Source: Bacteroidetes bacterium HGW-Bacteroidetes-4 (GTDB taxonomy: Bacteria > Bacteroidota > Bacteroidia > Bacteroidales > SZUA-534). From it: 59,905 bases of DNA. A program made the translations under genes and the position numbers. A model generated the notes under the pieces. It was not told where the DNA came from. It saw only the letters and a program-made list of their open reading frames with translations, and did not search any database. Where the stretch lies: assembly GCA_002840905.1 (NCBI GenBank), contig PHDD01000023.1, positions 57,481-117,385 on the forward strand. Direction: 5' to 3'. Shown here in pieces: positions 51,666 to 59,905 of the stretch. Within the stretch, counting starts at the first letter, position 1, and each line of letters begins with the position of its first letter.

Positions 51666-52862
51666 ATGATGACATTGATTGAAGTAAACAATAAGAAAAC
51701 GCGGCGCCAGTTTCTCGATCTGCCCAAGGGTTTATACCGGGGCGATTCCAATTGGACCTGTTTGTTGGATGCTGAAATTGAAGGAATTTTTGATCCGCAA
51801 AAAAACAACAATTTTAAGCACGGTGATGCCTGCCGATGGATTTTAAGGGATCAGAACAATCAAACCATTGGAAGAATTGCTGCTTTTTATGATAGGCGAA
51901 AAGCTAACTCCGGAAGTAACAAACAAGCTACCGGTGGTATTGGTTTTTTTGAATGCATAAATAATCAGGAGGCCGCCAACCAACTTTTTGATGTAACCAA
52001 GGCCTGGCTGGCTTCAAAAGGAATGGAAGCCATGGACGGGCCCATAAATTTTGGTGAAAACTACGTGCACTGGGGTTTGCTTATCGAAGGATTTATGCAT
52101 CAGGCCTATGGCATGCCATACAATTTTCCTTATTATCTTACGCTTTTCGAAAACTATGGATTTCAAACTTATTTTAATCAGAATAGTTACCATGTCGATT
52201 TAACGAAACCTTTTCCCGAACGGCAGGAAAAATTTGCCCGTTTTGTCATGCGTAAGCCAAATTATCGCTTTGAGTACTTTCGATTTACCGACTACCAAAA
52301 ATACCTGGCCGATTTGGTGCAGATTTACAACGAAGTATGGTCCGATTTTCACGAAGATTATACGCCTCTAACCTACGAGGAGTTTGAGCATGTTTTTAAC
52401 GATGCCAAAGCCCTTTTAAACGAAAAATTGATTGTTTTTGCCTACGAGGAGGATCGCCCCATTGGAATGGTAATAGCTTTTCCCGATTTTAATCAGGTTT
52501 TTAAAAAACTAAAAAACGGAAAGCTTAATTTAATTAATAAGCTAAAACTTTTGTATTATCGAAAACGCGGCATAACCCGGGCACGCCAATTGGTTAGCGG
52601 GGTTATTCCGGAATATCAGAAATCAGGTATTATTGGGCCATTGTTTTTAAAACTAACCGATGCCTGCAAGGCCTTGGGAATAACTGAGCTTGAAATGAGC
52701 TGGGTGGGCGATTACAACGAAACCGTAAATAAGATTTATCAATTAATGGATAATGCCACCCATGCCAAAACTCATGCTACCCTGCGCTACCTTTTCGACA
52801 GAAACAAACCCTTTGAACGTTTTACCAATCAGGGAGCCGAAAAATCGCAGAGAAACAGTTAA
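51666..52862 (+). CDS. GNAT-like protein of unknown function
   Basis: 398 residues. It reads as two acetyltransferase-like halves: an N-terminal part with CRWILRDQNNQTIGRIAAF and GPINFGENYVHWGLLIEGF, and a C-terminal part with LIVFAYEEDRPIGMVIAFPD and GVIPEYQKSGIIGPLF, which resembles the acetyl-CoA loop (R/Q-x-x-G-x-G/A). The family is common in Bacteroidota and uncharacterised. No functional partner is adjacent. Confidence 0.75.
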   Translation: MMTLIEVNNKKTRRQFLDLPKGLYRGDSNWTCLLDAEIEGIFDPQKNNNFKHGDACRWILRDQNNQTIGRIAAFYDRRKANSGSNKQATGGIGFFECINNQEAANQLFDVTKAWLASKGMEAMDGPINFGENYVHWGLLIEGFMHQAYGMPYNFPYYLTLFENYGFQTYFNQNSYHVDLTKPFPERQEKFARFVMRKPNYRFEYFRFTDYQKYLADLVQIYNEVWSDFHEDYTPLTYEEFEHVFNDAKALLNEKLIVFAYEEDRPIGMVIAFPDFNQVFKKLKNGKLNLINKLKLLYYRKRGITRARQLVSGVIPEYQKSGIIGPLFLKLTDACKALGITELEMSWVGDYNETVNKIYQLMDNATHAKTHATLRYLFDRNKPFERFTNQGAEKSQRNS

Positions 52863-52950
52863 GAAACCAGTTGTGAATCAAAATATTGTTTCTGAATTTA
52901 TAGTATAAATGAGCATTTGCAACTTAACTCAAATTCGTGCAATAAAAATT

Positions 52951-52980
52951 TTGTTTTTCAGAATCTTAATTCTATTTTTG
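52951..52980 (+). promoter_or_regulatory. Promoter of rpmE2
   Basis: TTG (52951-52953), 19-bp spacer, TATTTTTG (52973-52980): perfect match to the Bacteroidota consensus, 42 bp before the start codon. Confidence 0.6.
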
Positions 52981-53022
52981 CAAGCCAATTTAGTACGATA
53001 AACAATTTAAATAATTATAAAG

Positions 53023-53286
53023 ATGAAAAAGGGAATACATCCTGAGAATTATCGCCTTGTTGTGTTCAAAGACATGTCGAACGGTGAGACTATTCTTACT
53101 AAAAGTACAGTCAACACAAAAGATACGATAGAAGTAGACGGGACAGAATATCCATTAGTGAAGGTTGAGATTTCAAGTACATCGCACCCATTCTATACCG
53201 GTAAGATGAAACTGGTTGATACCGCCGGTCGTGTTGATAAATTCCGCAACCGCTACGCCAATCGCAACGAAAAGAAACAAGAGTAA
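53023..53286 (+). CDS. rpmE2: 50S ribosomal protein L31, type B
   Basis: 87 residues. Matches the Cys-less type B L31 ([40 protein letters not shown]), which lacks the zinc-binding CxxC of type A and is favoured under zinc limitation in species that hold both types. No type A gene lies in this window. Monocistronic, with its own promoter and terminator. Confidence 0.96.
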   Translation: MKKGIHPENYRLVVFKDMSNGETILTKSTVNTKDTIEVDGTEYPLVKVEISSTSHPFYTGKMKLVDTAGRVDKFRNRYANRNEKKQE

Positions 53287-53308
53287 AAAATACTTGATTT
53301 TTAAAAGA

Positions 53309-53340
53309 AAAGCTGTCCCAATACCGGACGGCTTTTTTTT
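53309..53340 (+). terminator. Terminator after rpmE2
   Basis: AAAGCTGTCC (53309-53318) / GGACGGCTTT (53326-53335), one T-G pair, then a T run. Confidence 0.88.
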
Positions 53341-53398
53341 ATGCCTTTTCAGTTTGTTTCGTTTTCTTTGTAATCATTATGAATCTGAATCTACTGCT

Positions 53399-54661
53399 AT
53401 GAAATCCATGCTGCAACAAACAGTGAAAACATTGTATAACGCCACCATCATTACCATGAATGATGGTTTTGAAGTAATTGAAAAGGGATACCTTACCATC
53501 GAAGGAAATACCATTGCCGCTCTGAAGAAAGGTTTTCCTGAAACCAAAACCAACTTAATTGACTGTTCCGGTAAAATTATTATGCCCGGATTTGTAAATG
53601 CACATACGCATTTGCCCATGACCATGTATCGGGGTATAGCCGACGACTTACCTTTAAAAGAATGGCTCGAAGAGCATATTTGGCCTGCCGAAGCAAAACA
53701 CACCCATGAAGAGTCGGTGCGAAAAGCAACCCGCTTGGGATTAGAAGAAATGGTACGTACCGGAACAACAACTTTCGCCGACATGTACTTTTTTGCTGAT
53801 GCTGTTGCTGAAGAAACCGCAGCTTTTGGTTTACGTGGTGTAATGAACGAGGGAATTCTTGATTTTCCTATAAATAGTTATAAAACTACCCGTGAAGCCT
53901 TTGAAAAAGCGTATGCCTTTGTTGAAAAATGGAAAAATCATCCGTTAATTACTCCGGCAGCTATTTTTCATGCAACTTACACCTGCAGCAAAGATACCCT
54001 GCTCGAAGTAAAAAAGATGGCCGAAGAGTACGATTTAAACCTGTCGACCCATATTTCAGAAACACAACATGAAGTTGATTTAGTTACCAGTCAGCAGGGT
54101 ATGACTCCACCAGCTTATTTGCATGAGCTGGGCATGCTGACCAATAAAAACTTTAATGCCCATTGTGTTTGGCTTAACCCGGCTGATCAGGAATTATTTG
54201 CCACAAAAGGAGCTCATGTGGTTCATTGTCCCAGCAGTAATTTAAAGCTGGGAAGTGGAATTGCGCCCGTAGCTGCCTATTTGAAAAAGGGTATCAATGT
54301 AGCTCTTGGTACCGATGGATGTGCCAGCAATAACAATCTGGATATGGTTGAAGAGATGCGCCTTGCCGCATTGCTTCAGAAAGGAGTAAATCACGATCCC
54401 ACACTTTTACCCGCCCGTGAAGCATTAAAAATGGCAACCCTGAACGGAGCCAAAGCCCTGGGAATGGATAATATAATTGGTTCGCTGGAAACCGGCAAAC
54501 GAGCCGACCTTTTAATTATTGACACCGACAATACCTTTATGCAACCCATTTACGATTATTACTCGGCCATTGTTTATTCCATGAACTCAAGTTGTATTGA
54601 AACCGTGCTGGTTGATGGAAAAGTGGTGATGGAAAACAGGGATATTCAAAATTCAAATTAA
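53399..54661 (+). CDS. mtaD: 5-methylthioadenosine/S-adenosylhomocysteine deaminase-like amidohydrolase
   Basis: 420 residues from ATG 53399 (ATG 53408 also possible). Upstream in-frame codons run through rpmE2 and its terminator and are excluded. Amidohydrolase metal motif GFVNAHTHLPMTMYRG, the signature GIADDLPLKEWLEEHIWPAE, His in THISETQHE, HCPSSNLKLGSGIAPV, and catalytic Asp in ALGTDGCASNNNLDM. These favour the MTA/SAH deaminase branch over guanine or chlorohydrolase relatives. Presumed to convert SAH or MTA to the inosyl forms. Confidence 0.88.
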   Translation: MKSMLQQTVKTLYNATIITMNDGFEVIEKGYLTIEGNTIAALKKGFPETKTNLIDCSGKIIMPGFVNAHTHLPMTMYRGIADDLPLKEWLEEHIWPAEAKHTHEESVRKATRLGLEEMVRTGTTTFADMYFFADAVAEETAAFGLRGVMNEGILDFPINSYKTTREAFEKAYAFVEKWKNHPLITPAAIFHATYTCSKDTLLEVKKMAEEYDLNLSTHISETQHEVDLVTSQQGMTPPAYLHELGMLTNKNFNAHCVWLNPADQELFATKGAHVVHCPSSNLKLGSGIAPVAAYLKKGINVALGTDGCASNNNLDMVEEMRLAALLQKGVNHDPTLLPAREALKMATLNGAKALGMDNIIGSLETGKRADLLIIDTDNTFMQPIYDYYSAIVYSMNSSCIETVLVDGKVVMENRDIQNSN

Positions 54662-54756
54662 TCCGGACGTTTTCTGATTATTGGTAACCAACTTTTATAA
54701 TAATTTGCGGCAGTTATCGTATTATACTTGCAACAGTTTTTTCCAATATTATTTTT

Positions 54757-54764
54757 TAGTTTTG
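54757..54764 (+). promoter_or_regulatory. -7 box of the phosphonate cluster
   Basis: TAGTTTTG fits TAnnTTTG, 16 bp before the aepX ATG. The nearest TTG (54728-54730) is 26 bp upstream, a weak -33 element. Confidence 0.4.
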
Positions 54765-54780
54765 TTCAAAACTTAATTTT

Positions 54781-56082
54781 ATGACAAAAAAAGTATATGT
54801 GGGGATGAGTGCCGACATGATTCATCCCGGACATTTAAATATTATAAAAGAAGCGCAAAAGTTGGGCTATGTAATTGTGGGTTTATTAACCGATAAAGCC
54901 ATTGCCAGTTACAAGCGGCTGCCCACATTAAAATATGAGCAACGAAAAATCATTATCGAGAACATTAAAGGGGTTTCTGAAGTGGTTCCCCAGCATGAAC
55001 TCGATTATGCTCCCAATTTACGTGAAATAAAACCTGATTACGTGGTTCACGGTGACGACTGGCAAAAAGGCGTACAACAGCAAACCCGGCAAAAGGTTAT
55101 CGATACTTTGAAGGAATGGGGTGGAATTTTGCATGAGGTTCCTTATACTCAGGGAATATCCTCCACACAACTGAATCAAAGTCTAAAAGAAATTGGAACA
55201 ACTCCTGAAATTCGGATGGAACGGCTGCGCAGATTAATTGAATCGAAACCCATTGTTCGAGTAATGGAAGCGCATAACGGACTCACCGGTTTAATTGTCG
55301 AAAACATCAATATTAATCAGAATGGTCATACCAAAGAGTTTGATGCTATGTGGCTGAGCAGCTTAACCGATTCCACTGCTAAAGGGAAACCCGACATTGA
55401 AGCCGTCGATGTAACATCTCGTTTACATGCTTTGAACGACATATTAGAAGTTACCACAAAACCCATCATATACGATGGCGATACCGGTGGTATCCCCGAG
55501 CACTTTGTTTTTACCGTAAAAACGCTGGAACGTCTTGGCGTTTCGGCTATTATTATTGAGGATAAAACCGGGCTTAAAAAAAATTCGTTATTTGGTACCG
55601 ATGTTCCTCAAAAACAGGCATCAATCGAAGATTTTTGTTATAAAATCAGTACAGGAAAGAAAGCCCAGGTAACCAAAAGCTTTATGATTATTGCACGCAT
55701 CGAAAGTTTGATTTTAAAACAAGGGATTGATGATGCCATAAAGCGTGCAGATGCTTACATTAAAGCCGGAGCCGATGGAATTATGATTCATAGTAAAGAA
55801 ACGAACGGACAAGAGATTCTGGAATTCTGCCGACGTTATGCGCTGTTTGAAAAGCGCGTTCCCCTTGTTGCTGTGCCTTCGAGCTACAATCATATGTACG
55901 AAAAACAATTGAAAGAAGCCGGTGTATCTATCGTTATTTATGCCAATCATTTGTTGCGCAGTGCTTATCCGGCTATGGTTGATGTGGCCAAATCCATTCT
56001 TTCCCACGAGCGTTCGCTCGAAGCGGATGATAAATGCATGTCGATAAAAGAAATTCTAAATTTAATACCCGGAACCAAATAA
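54781..56082 (+). CDS. aepX: Phosphoenolpyruvate mutase fused to an N-terminal cytidylyltransferase
   Basis: 433 residues in two domains. Residues 1-135 are a TagD-like nucleotidyltransferase with HxGH (His15-Pro-Gly-His18) and a terminal GISSTQL. Residues about 150-433 are PEP mutase, which forms the C-P bond (PEP to phosphonopyruvate), with the diagnostic [10 protein letters not shown] at residue 260 onward and GDTGG before it. The fusion links C-P bond formation with CMP activation of the final phosphonate. It overlaps aepY by 1 bp. Confidence 0.94.
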   Translation: MTKKVYVGMSADMIHPGHLNIIKEAQKLGYVIVGLLTDKAIASYKRLPTLKYEQRKIIIENIKGVSEVVPQHELDYAPNLREIKPDYVVHGDDWQKGVQQQTRQKVIDTLKEWGGILHEVPYTQGISSTQLNQSLKEIGTTPEIRMERLRRLIESKPIVRVMEAHNGLTGLIVENININQNGHTKEFDAMWLSSLTDSTAKGKPDIEAVDVTSRLHALNDILEVTTKPIIYDGDTGGIPEHFVFTVKTLERLGVSAIIIEDKTGLKKNSLFGTDVPQKQASIEDFCYKISTGKKAQVTKSFMIIARIESLILKQGIDDAIKRADAYIKAGADGIMIHSKETNGQEILEFCRRYALFEKRVPLVAVPSSYNHMYEKQLKEAGVSIVIYANHLLRSAYPAMVDVAKSILSHERSLEADDKCMSIKEILNLIPGTK

Positions 56083-57209
56083 TGATTCGACCTGAAAATT
56101 TCTATAAGTGGTTAATTGGTAATCAGGTCGATTTCTTTTGTGGAGTTCCTGATTCCTTATTGAAAGATATTTGTGCCTATATTACCGATAATGCACCCGC
56201 TAATAAACATGTAATTACAGCCAACGAAGGAAATGCCATAGCCCTGGCTGCAGGATACCAAATGGCCACAGGCAACATTCCGCTGGTGTATATGCAAAAC
56301 TCAGGTATCGGCAATGCGGTTAATCCGCTCTTATCGTTAACCGATAAGCAAGTGTATTGCATTCCTATTTTGTTAATGATTGGCTGGCGCGGAGAGCCTG
56401 GAATTAATGACGAACCCCAGCATGTTACCCAGGGTGAGGTAATGCTTGACTTACTTAAAGCCATGCATATTCCTTTTTTAATACTTAGTGAAGATGAAAA
56501 TGAAGCCAGCCTTCAGGTTAATAATGCATTATCCGAAATAAAATCAACCAATCATCCCTTTGCATTTGTTGTCCGAAAAGGTGTTTTCAATGCTTACAAA
56601 ATTAAAAACATACAGAAAATTCCCTACGAATTAAGTCGAGAAGATGCCATTAAGCACGTGGTTAACAAACTGGATGGTAGCGAAGTCATTGTGTCAACAA
56701 CCGGAAAAACATCGCGCGAATTGTTTGAATGCCGTGAGGAATTGAACCATCCCCATTTTTCAGATTTTTTGACGGTAGGATGCATGGGTCACGCCAATCA
56801 GATTGCTTTGGGAATAGCTTTAACTAAACCCGATAAAAAAGTAATTTGTATCGATGGCGATGGGGCCTTGATTATGCATATGGGTTCTTTAGCTATAAAC
56901 GGGAAAATGGCTCCTAATAATTATATCCACATAGTAATTAATAATGGAGCGCACGAGTCGGTGGGAGGACAACCAACGGTAGGTTTCGATTTAGATATTA
57001 CTGCACTGGCTTTAGCGTGTAATTATAAAACAGCCCTTTCGGTTAGTACTTCGAACGAATTGGATAATGCCCTCGACTCAATTCATGCCGAATCCTGTCC
57101 AACTTTAATTGAAGTTAAAGTTCGTATGGGTTCACGCGATAATCTGGGACGCCCAACTATAAAGCCTATCGACAATAAAAAAGATTTTATGAAAAATCTG
57201 AAGTCATAA
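56082..57209 (+). CDS. aepY: Phosphonopyruvate decarboxylase
   Basis: 375 residues. A thiamin-diphosphate enzyme that makes phosphonoacetaldehyde irreversible by decarboxylating phosphonopyruvate. N-terminal FFCGVPDSLLKDICAYI and ANEGNAIALAAGY; ThDP-binding GDGALIMHMGSLA with NNGAHESVGGQPT. The start ATG at 56082 overlaps the last base of the aepX stop; a start further up would lie inside aepX. Confidence 0.95.
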   Translation: MIRPENFYKWLIGNQVDFFCGVPDSLLKDICAYITDNAPANKHVITANEGNAIALAAGYQMATGNIPLVYMQNSGIGNAVNPLLSLTDKQVYCIPILLMIGWRGEPGINDEPQHVTQGEVMLDLLKAMHIPFLILSEDENEASLQVNNALSEIKSTNHPFAFVVRKGVFNAYKIKNIQKIPYELSREDAIKHVVNKLDGSEVIVSTTGKTSRELFECREELNHPHFSDFLTVGCMGHANQIALGIALTKPDKKVICIDGDGALIMHMGSLAINGKMAPNNYIHIVINNGAHESVGGQPTVGFDLDITALALACNYKTALSVSTSNELDNALDSIHAESCPTLIEVKVRMGSRDNLGRPTIKPIDNKKDFMKNLKS

Positions 57210-58336
57210 TGAAACAGGAAGTTTTTCGTACCCAACAATTGAGCAAATTAAAACAATTACTTGCCAAAGTACCGGTTGACAAAATATTTCTGGTGCATGG
57301 AAAAAAATCGTACGAAAGTTCCGGTGCCAAGAAGTACATTGACAGTTTACTAAATGGGAAAATGCTTGCGGCTTTCAATGAATTTGAAGTCAATCCACAG
57401 CTTAATGACCTAATATCGGGGGTTGATTACTTCAAAAAAGGCACTTACGAATTAATCGTTGCCATAGGTGGAGGTAGTGTTTTGGATATGGCCAAACTAA
57501 TCAGCGTGTTTTCGCATCAGCAAAGCGATTTTAAGGATTTTATTAGTGGAAACCGACCTGTTAAAGCAGTGAAAACCCCTGTTCTTGCCATTCCTACTAC
57601 TGCCGGAACAGGAGCCGAAGCTACTCGTTTTGCCGTTCTTTATATGGATAAAAACAAATATTCGGTCGATCATCCGGTTTTGCTACCTGATTATGTTTTT
57701 TTAACGCCCGAATTATTACCCGATGCCAATACGTATTTGACAGCCTGTACCGGACTCGATGCCTTTTGTCAGGCAATAGAATCAGTATGGAGTGTGAACG
57801 CTACAGATGAATCAGAAAACTATGCGTTACAGGCTCTTGATATTATCTGGAAAAATTTACCACTTGCGGTGAACGCGAATGATGCCTCGGCAAAAGGCGA
57901 AATGCAGGAAGGTGCTTATTTGGCCGGTAAGGCTATTAATATTACCCGAACCACGGCTCCGCATGCTTTGTCGTATGCTTTTACCAGTTATTATGGAATT
58001 TCTCACGGACACGCAGTGGCACTGAGTTTACCATTTTTTCTTCAGTACAATTACCATGTAAACGATTCCGACTGTATTGATAAACGGGGGGCAGCGCATG
58101 TTAAAATGCGAATAAAAAAAATTTCAACCCGTTTGAATCTCAATATTGAAACATTGGAAGATACTTTTATACAATTTTTCGATTCCTTGGGTGTTAATAT
58201 GAAATTGAAAAGTTTAATTCCGGTATTGGAAAGGGATATTATTATAAATAACGTTAATTATGCGCGTTTAAATAATAACCCAAGGTTAGTAACTCAGGAA
58301 GTAATTCGTGAATTTTTAGCTAAAGCAGATGAATAA
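57209..58336 (+). CDS. Phosphonoacetaldehyde reductase (iron-type alcohol dehydrogenase)
   Basis: 375 residues. NAD(P)-binding GGGSVLDMAK near residues 88-97, TTAGTGAEATRF, and the metal-binding histidines in HALSYAFTSYYGISHGHAVAL. In this position after aepY the likely reaction is phosphonoacetaldehyde to 2-hydroxyethylphosphonate, as in PhpC. No aminotransferase gene (which would give 2-aminoethylphosphonate) is present. It overlaps aepY by 1 bp. Confidence 0.88.
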   Translation: MKQEVFRTQQLSKLKQLLAKVPVDKIFLVHGKKSYESSGAKKYIDSLLNGKMLAAFNEFEVNPQLNDLISGVDYFKKGTYELIVAIGGGSVLDMAKLISVFSHQQSDFKDFISGNRPVKAVKTPVLAIPTTAGTGAEATRFAVLYMDKNKYSVDHPVLLPDYVFLTPELLPDANTYLTACTGLDAFCQAIESVWSVNATDESENYALQALDIIWKNLPLAVNANDASAKGEMQEGAYLAGKAINITRTTAPHALSYAFTSYYGISHGHAVALSLPFFLQYNYHVNDSDCIDKRGAAHVKMRIKKISTRLNLNIETLEDTFIQFFDSLGVNMKLKSLIPVLERDIIINNVNYARLNNNPRLVTQEVIREFLAKADE

Positions 58337-58380
58337 ATTAAGTTTTCAAAAGTTATGTTAATAGATAAAAATTAAAATAA

Positions 58381-59634
58381 ATGATACTTTACATCGACCC
58401 GGCTTCAACCAGTGCATTATTGTACATAATTATCGCATTGGTAGCTACATTGGCATTTGCGTTACGGGGCTTTTTTTATAAAATAAAAAACCTGATTCTT
58501 GGAAAAGGTTTTGTAAATCGCAGCGAATTTGAACATATCGATATTATTTTTTATTCGGAAGGGAAACAATACTGGCCTGTTTTTTTGCCCATTATTCAAG
58601 CCCTCGAAAAGAAAAATGTTTCCTGCGCATACCTTACCTCCGATAAAGAAGATCCAGGCCTCGCATACCAATCTGATTTTTATGGGAGCAAATACCTGGG
58701 TAATTTAACCATGACCTCGGTTTATTTGAATAAGCTGAAAGCGAAATTTGTTGGGATGACCACACCTCAGTTGGATGTAATGATGATTCGTCGCTCAAAA
58801 AAGGTACAGCACTACGCTCATATTGTACACGCACCCATCGATGTGTTTACTTACCGGAAATTTGCATTCGATTATTTCGATTCGGTGTTTTGTTCAGGGC
58901 CTCACCAGATTGAGGGAATTCGCAAATTAGAAGCCAAGCGGGGAACCACAAAAAAGCTATTGCTTGAAACCGGTTTGACTTATTACGATGTAATGTTGGA
59001 TGAAATAAACCGTTTGAAATTATCTGAAAAGAAAAAGCCGGTGGTATTAGTGGCCCCCACCTGGAAAGAATATTCCATTTTAAATCGTTTTGGAGTTCGT
59101 TTTTTTGAGAACCTTTTGAGAAATAGCGATTACGATGTGATTTTACGTCCCCATCCGCAAACTTATGTAAGCTTTCCAAAACTTATTGGTGAAATTGAAG
59201 AACGCTTTAAAGACGAGCCCAGACTGCATATCGACCGGAATCAGCTGGGAACTGAAAGTATGGCTAAAGCTGATTTAATGATTGGTGATTTGTCGGGAGT
59301 ATTTTGGGATTTTGCATTTTTGTTTTCAAAACCGGTGTTGTTACTGAAAACTGATTTTGATTCCATTGAAGGTTTTGAAGGAAGCGAATTGGATTACCCC
59401 ATGTGGGAAATGTGTGAACGAAACCACCTGGGTAAAATTTTTGATGAAAGCGAAGTAGAAAACATCAGTCAACTGGTTAACGAATTGTTACAAAATCCCC
59501 CCCTGATGGAATTGGAGGCTCTAAAAAACGAATCGGTATATAATTTCGGAAATGCTGGGAAAACAGCCGCCAACCAGATACTTTCCATAGTAAACGGCAG
59601 TGATGAAACTAGTGATGCAATCAAGTCAAATTAG
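58381..59634 (+). CDS. CDP-glycerol glycerophosphotransferase-like (TagF-type) protein
   Basis: 417 residues. One N-terminal membrane helix (about 11-33), followed by a GT-B-like transferase: KFVGMTTPQLDVM, HIVHAPID, VLVAPTWKEYSILNRFG, VILRPHPQTY and a late DLMIGDLSGVFWDF. In Gram-positives these enzymes polymerise glycerol phosphate from CDP-glycerol. Here, next to a CMP-phosphonate pathway, it may transfer CMP-hydroxyethylphosphonate onto a lipid-linked or surface polymer (inference). It follows the reductase gene after 44 bp. Confidence 0.83.
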   Translation: MILYIDPASTSALLYIIIALVATLAFALRGFFYKIKNLILGKGFVNRSEFEHIDIIFYSEGKQYWPVFLPIIQALEKKNVSCAYLTSDKEDPGLAYQSDFYGSKYLGNLTMTSVYLNKLKAKFVGMTTPQLDVMMIRRSKKVQHYAHIVHAPIDVFTYRKFAFDYFDSVFCSGPHQIEGIRKLEAKRGTTKKLLLETGLTYYDVMLDEINRLKLSEKKKPVVLVAPTWKEYSILNRFGVRFFENLLRNSDYDVILRPHPQTYVSFPKLIGEIEERFKDEPRLHIDRNQLGTESMAKADLMIGDLSGVFWDFAFLFSKPVLLLKTDFDSIEGFEGSELDYPMWEMCERNHLGKIFDESEVENISQLVNELLQNPPLMELEALKNESVYNFGNAGKTAANQILSIVNGSDETSDAIKSN

Positions 59635-59639
59635 AGTAA

Positions 59640-59905
59640 ATGGATTTTTTTGAATTGATCATTGGACCGTTTCTATATGTAATTAAACAGTTGTTTTTAG
59701 GCAGTTACATGCTTACCGGAAATTATGGATTATCGATTGTACTGCTTAGCCTGGCTATTTCCCTGCTGCTGCTTCCGGTTTTTATGTTGATTGAAAAAGC
59801 CAAAAAACGCGACGATGCTGTTAAGTGGCGCATGCAGCCTCAGGTTGACGAAATAAAAAGAGTATATAAAGGCCAGGAGCGTTACTATTATTTAAAAACC
59901 CTGAA
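59640..59905 (+). CDS. YidC/Oxa1-family membrane protein, 3' end outside window
   Basis: The ATG at 59640 opens a frame that runs off the window. It begins MDFFELIIGPFLYVIKQLFL, then YGLSIVLLSLAISLLLLPVFM and RMQPQVDEIKRVYKG. This is the first transmembrane core and cytoplasmic loop of a YidC/Oxa1 insertase (GLSIVLLS, MQPQ...IKRVYKG). The canonical YidC of Bacteroidota has a long periplasmic N-domain that is absent here, so this is a short second homologue linked to the phosphonate cluster. It starts 5 bp after the previous stop codon. Confidence 0.85.
   Translation, partial: MDFFELIIGPFLYVIKQLFLGSYMLTGNYGLSIVLLSLAISLLLLPVFMLIEKAKKRDDAVKWRMQPQVDEIKRVYKGQERYYYLKTL

Overview
The window is a contiguous piece of a Bacteroidota chromosome. 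Supporting signs are: promoters of the TTG-N17-23-TAnnTTTG type in front of several genes; almost no Shine-Dalgarno sites; lipoproteins with short Bacteroidota-style lipoboxes; phylum-typical families (GWxTD protein, DUF4294, DUF3467, SiaC-like phosphoprotein, CvfB); and AT-rich spacers. The dispersed intergenic repeats and gene set suggest a marine Marinilabiliales/Prolixibacteraceae-like lineage, which is an inference only.

Layout. 1-12.5 kb: translation/transcription cluster tRNA-Thr - tuf - tRNA-Trp - (secE remnant) - nusG - rplK - rplA - rplJ - rplL - rpoB - rpoC, with attenuator-like hairpins after tuf, rplL, rpoB and rpoC. The N-terminal half of secE is missing, with the join falling at the 3' end of tRNA-Trp. 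12.5-25.3 kb: housekeeping and envelope genes (DUF3467, lipoprotein, M64 peptidase, M24B aminopeptidase, SiaC-like protein, a NUMOD4/HNH-type DNA-binding protein, mtaB, suhB, GWxTD protein, lipid A-type acyltransferase, GT2, proline dehydrogenase). 25.3-26.3 kb: repeat-rich spacer with a helix-hairpin-helix gene fragment. 26.3-30.4 kb: nitroreductase, exported thioredoxin, glutaminase, membrane protein, lipoprotein, acyl-ACP thioesterase. 30.6-34.9 kb: two paralogous secreted Gln/Lys/Thr-rich low-complexity proteins, an outer-membrane beta-barrel and an OmpR/HisKA two-component pair. 34.9-42.8 kb (minus strand): complete trpEGDCFBA operon preceded by a leader peptide with WWRW and a classical attenuator. 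Four of its spacers are inflated by arrays of degenerate 7-bp repeats or by a 5 x 41-bp array. 43.1-43.4 kb: tRNA-Leu(CAG) and tRNA-Leu(GAG). 43.6-45.9 kb: thioredoxin - ferredoxin - thioredoxin operon and mnmH. 46-54.7 kb: a pseudogene and assorted genes including cvfB, DUF4294, an MBL hydrolase, rpmE2 and an MTA/SAH-deaminase-like amidohydrolase. 54.8-59.9 kb: phosphonate cluster encoding PEP mutase fused to a cytidylyltransferase, phosphonopyruvate decarboxylase, phosphonoacetaldehyde reductase, a TagF-like polymerase/transferase and a YidC/Oxa1 homologue cut by the window end.

How the parts fit. The trp operon appears controlled by ribosome stalling on tandem Trp codons, and a tRNA-Trp gene lies elsewhere in the window. 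The last cluster looks like a complete route from PEP to 2-hydroxyethylphosphonate, its CMP activation and its transfer to an envelope polymer. The most unusual sequence-level features are the heptanucleotide arrays between trp genes, the phased 41-bp array carrying TTCAGnnnCTGAA dyads, the trp leader, and the broken secE.
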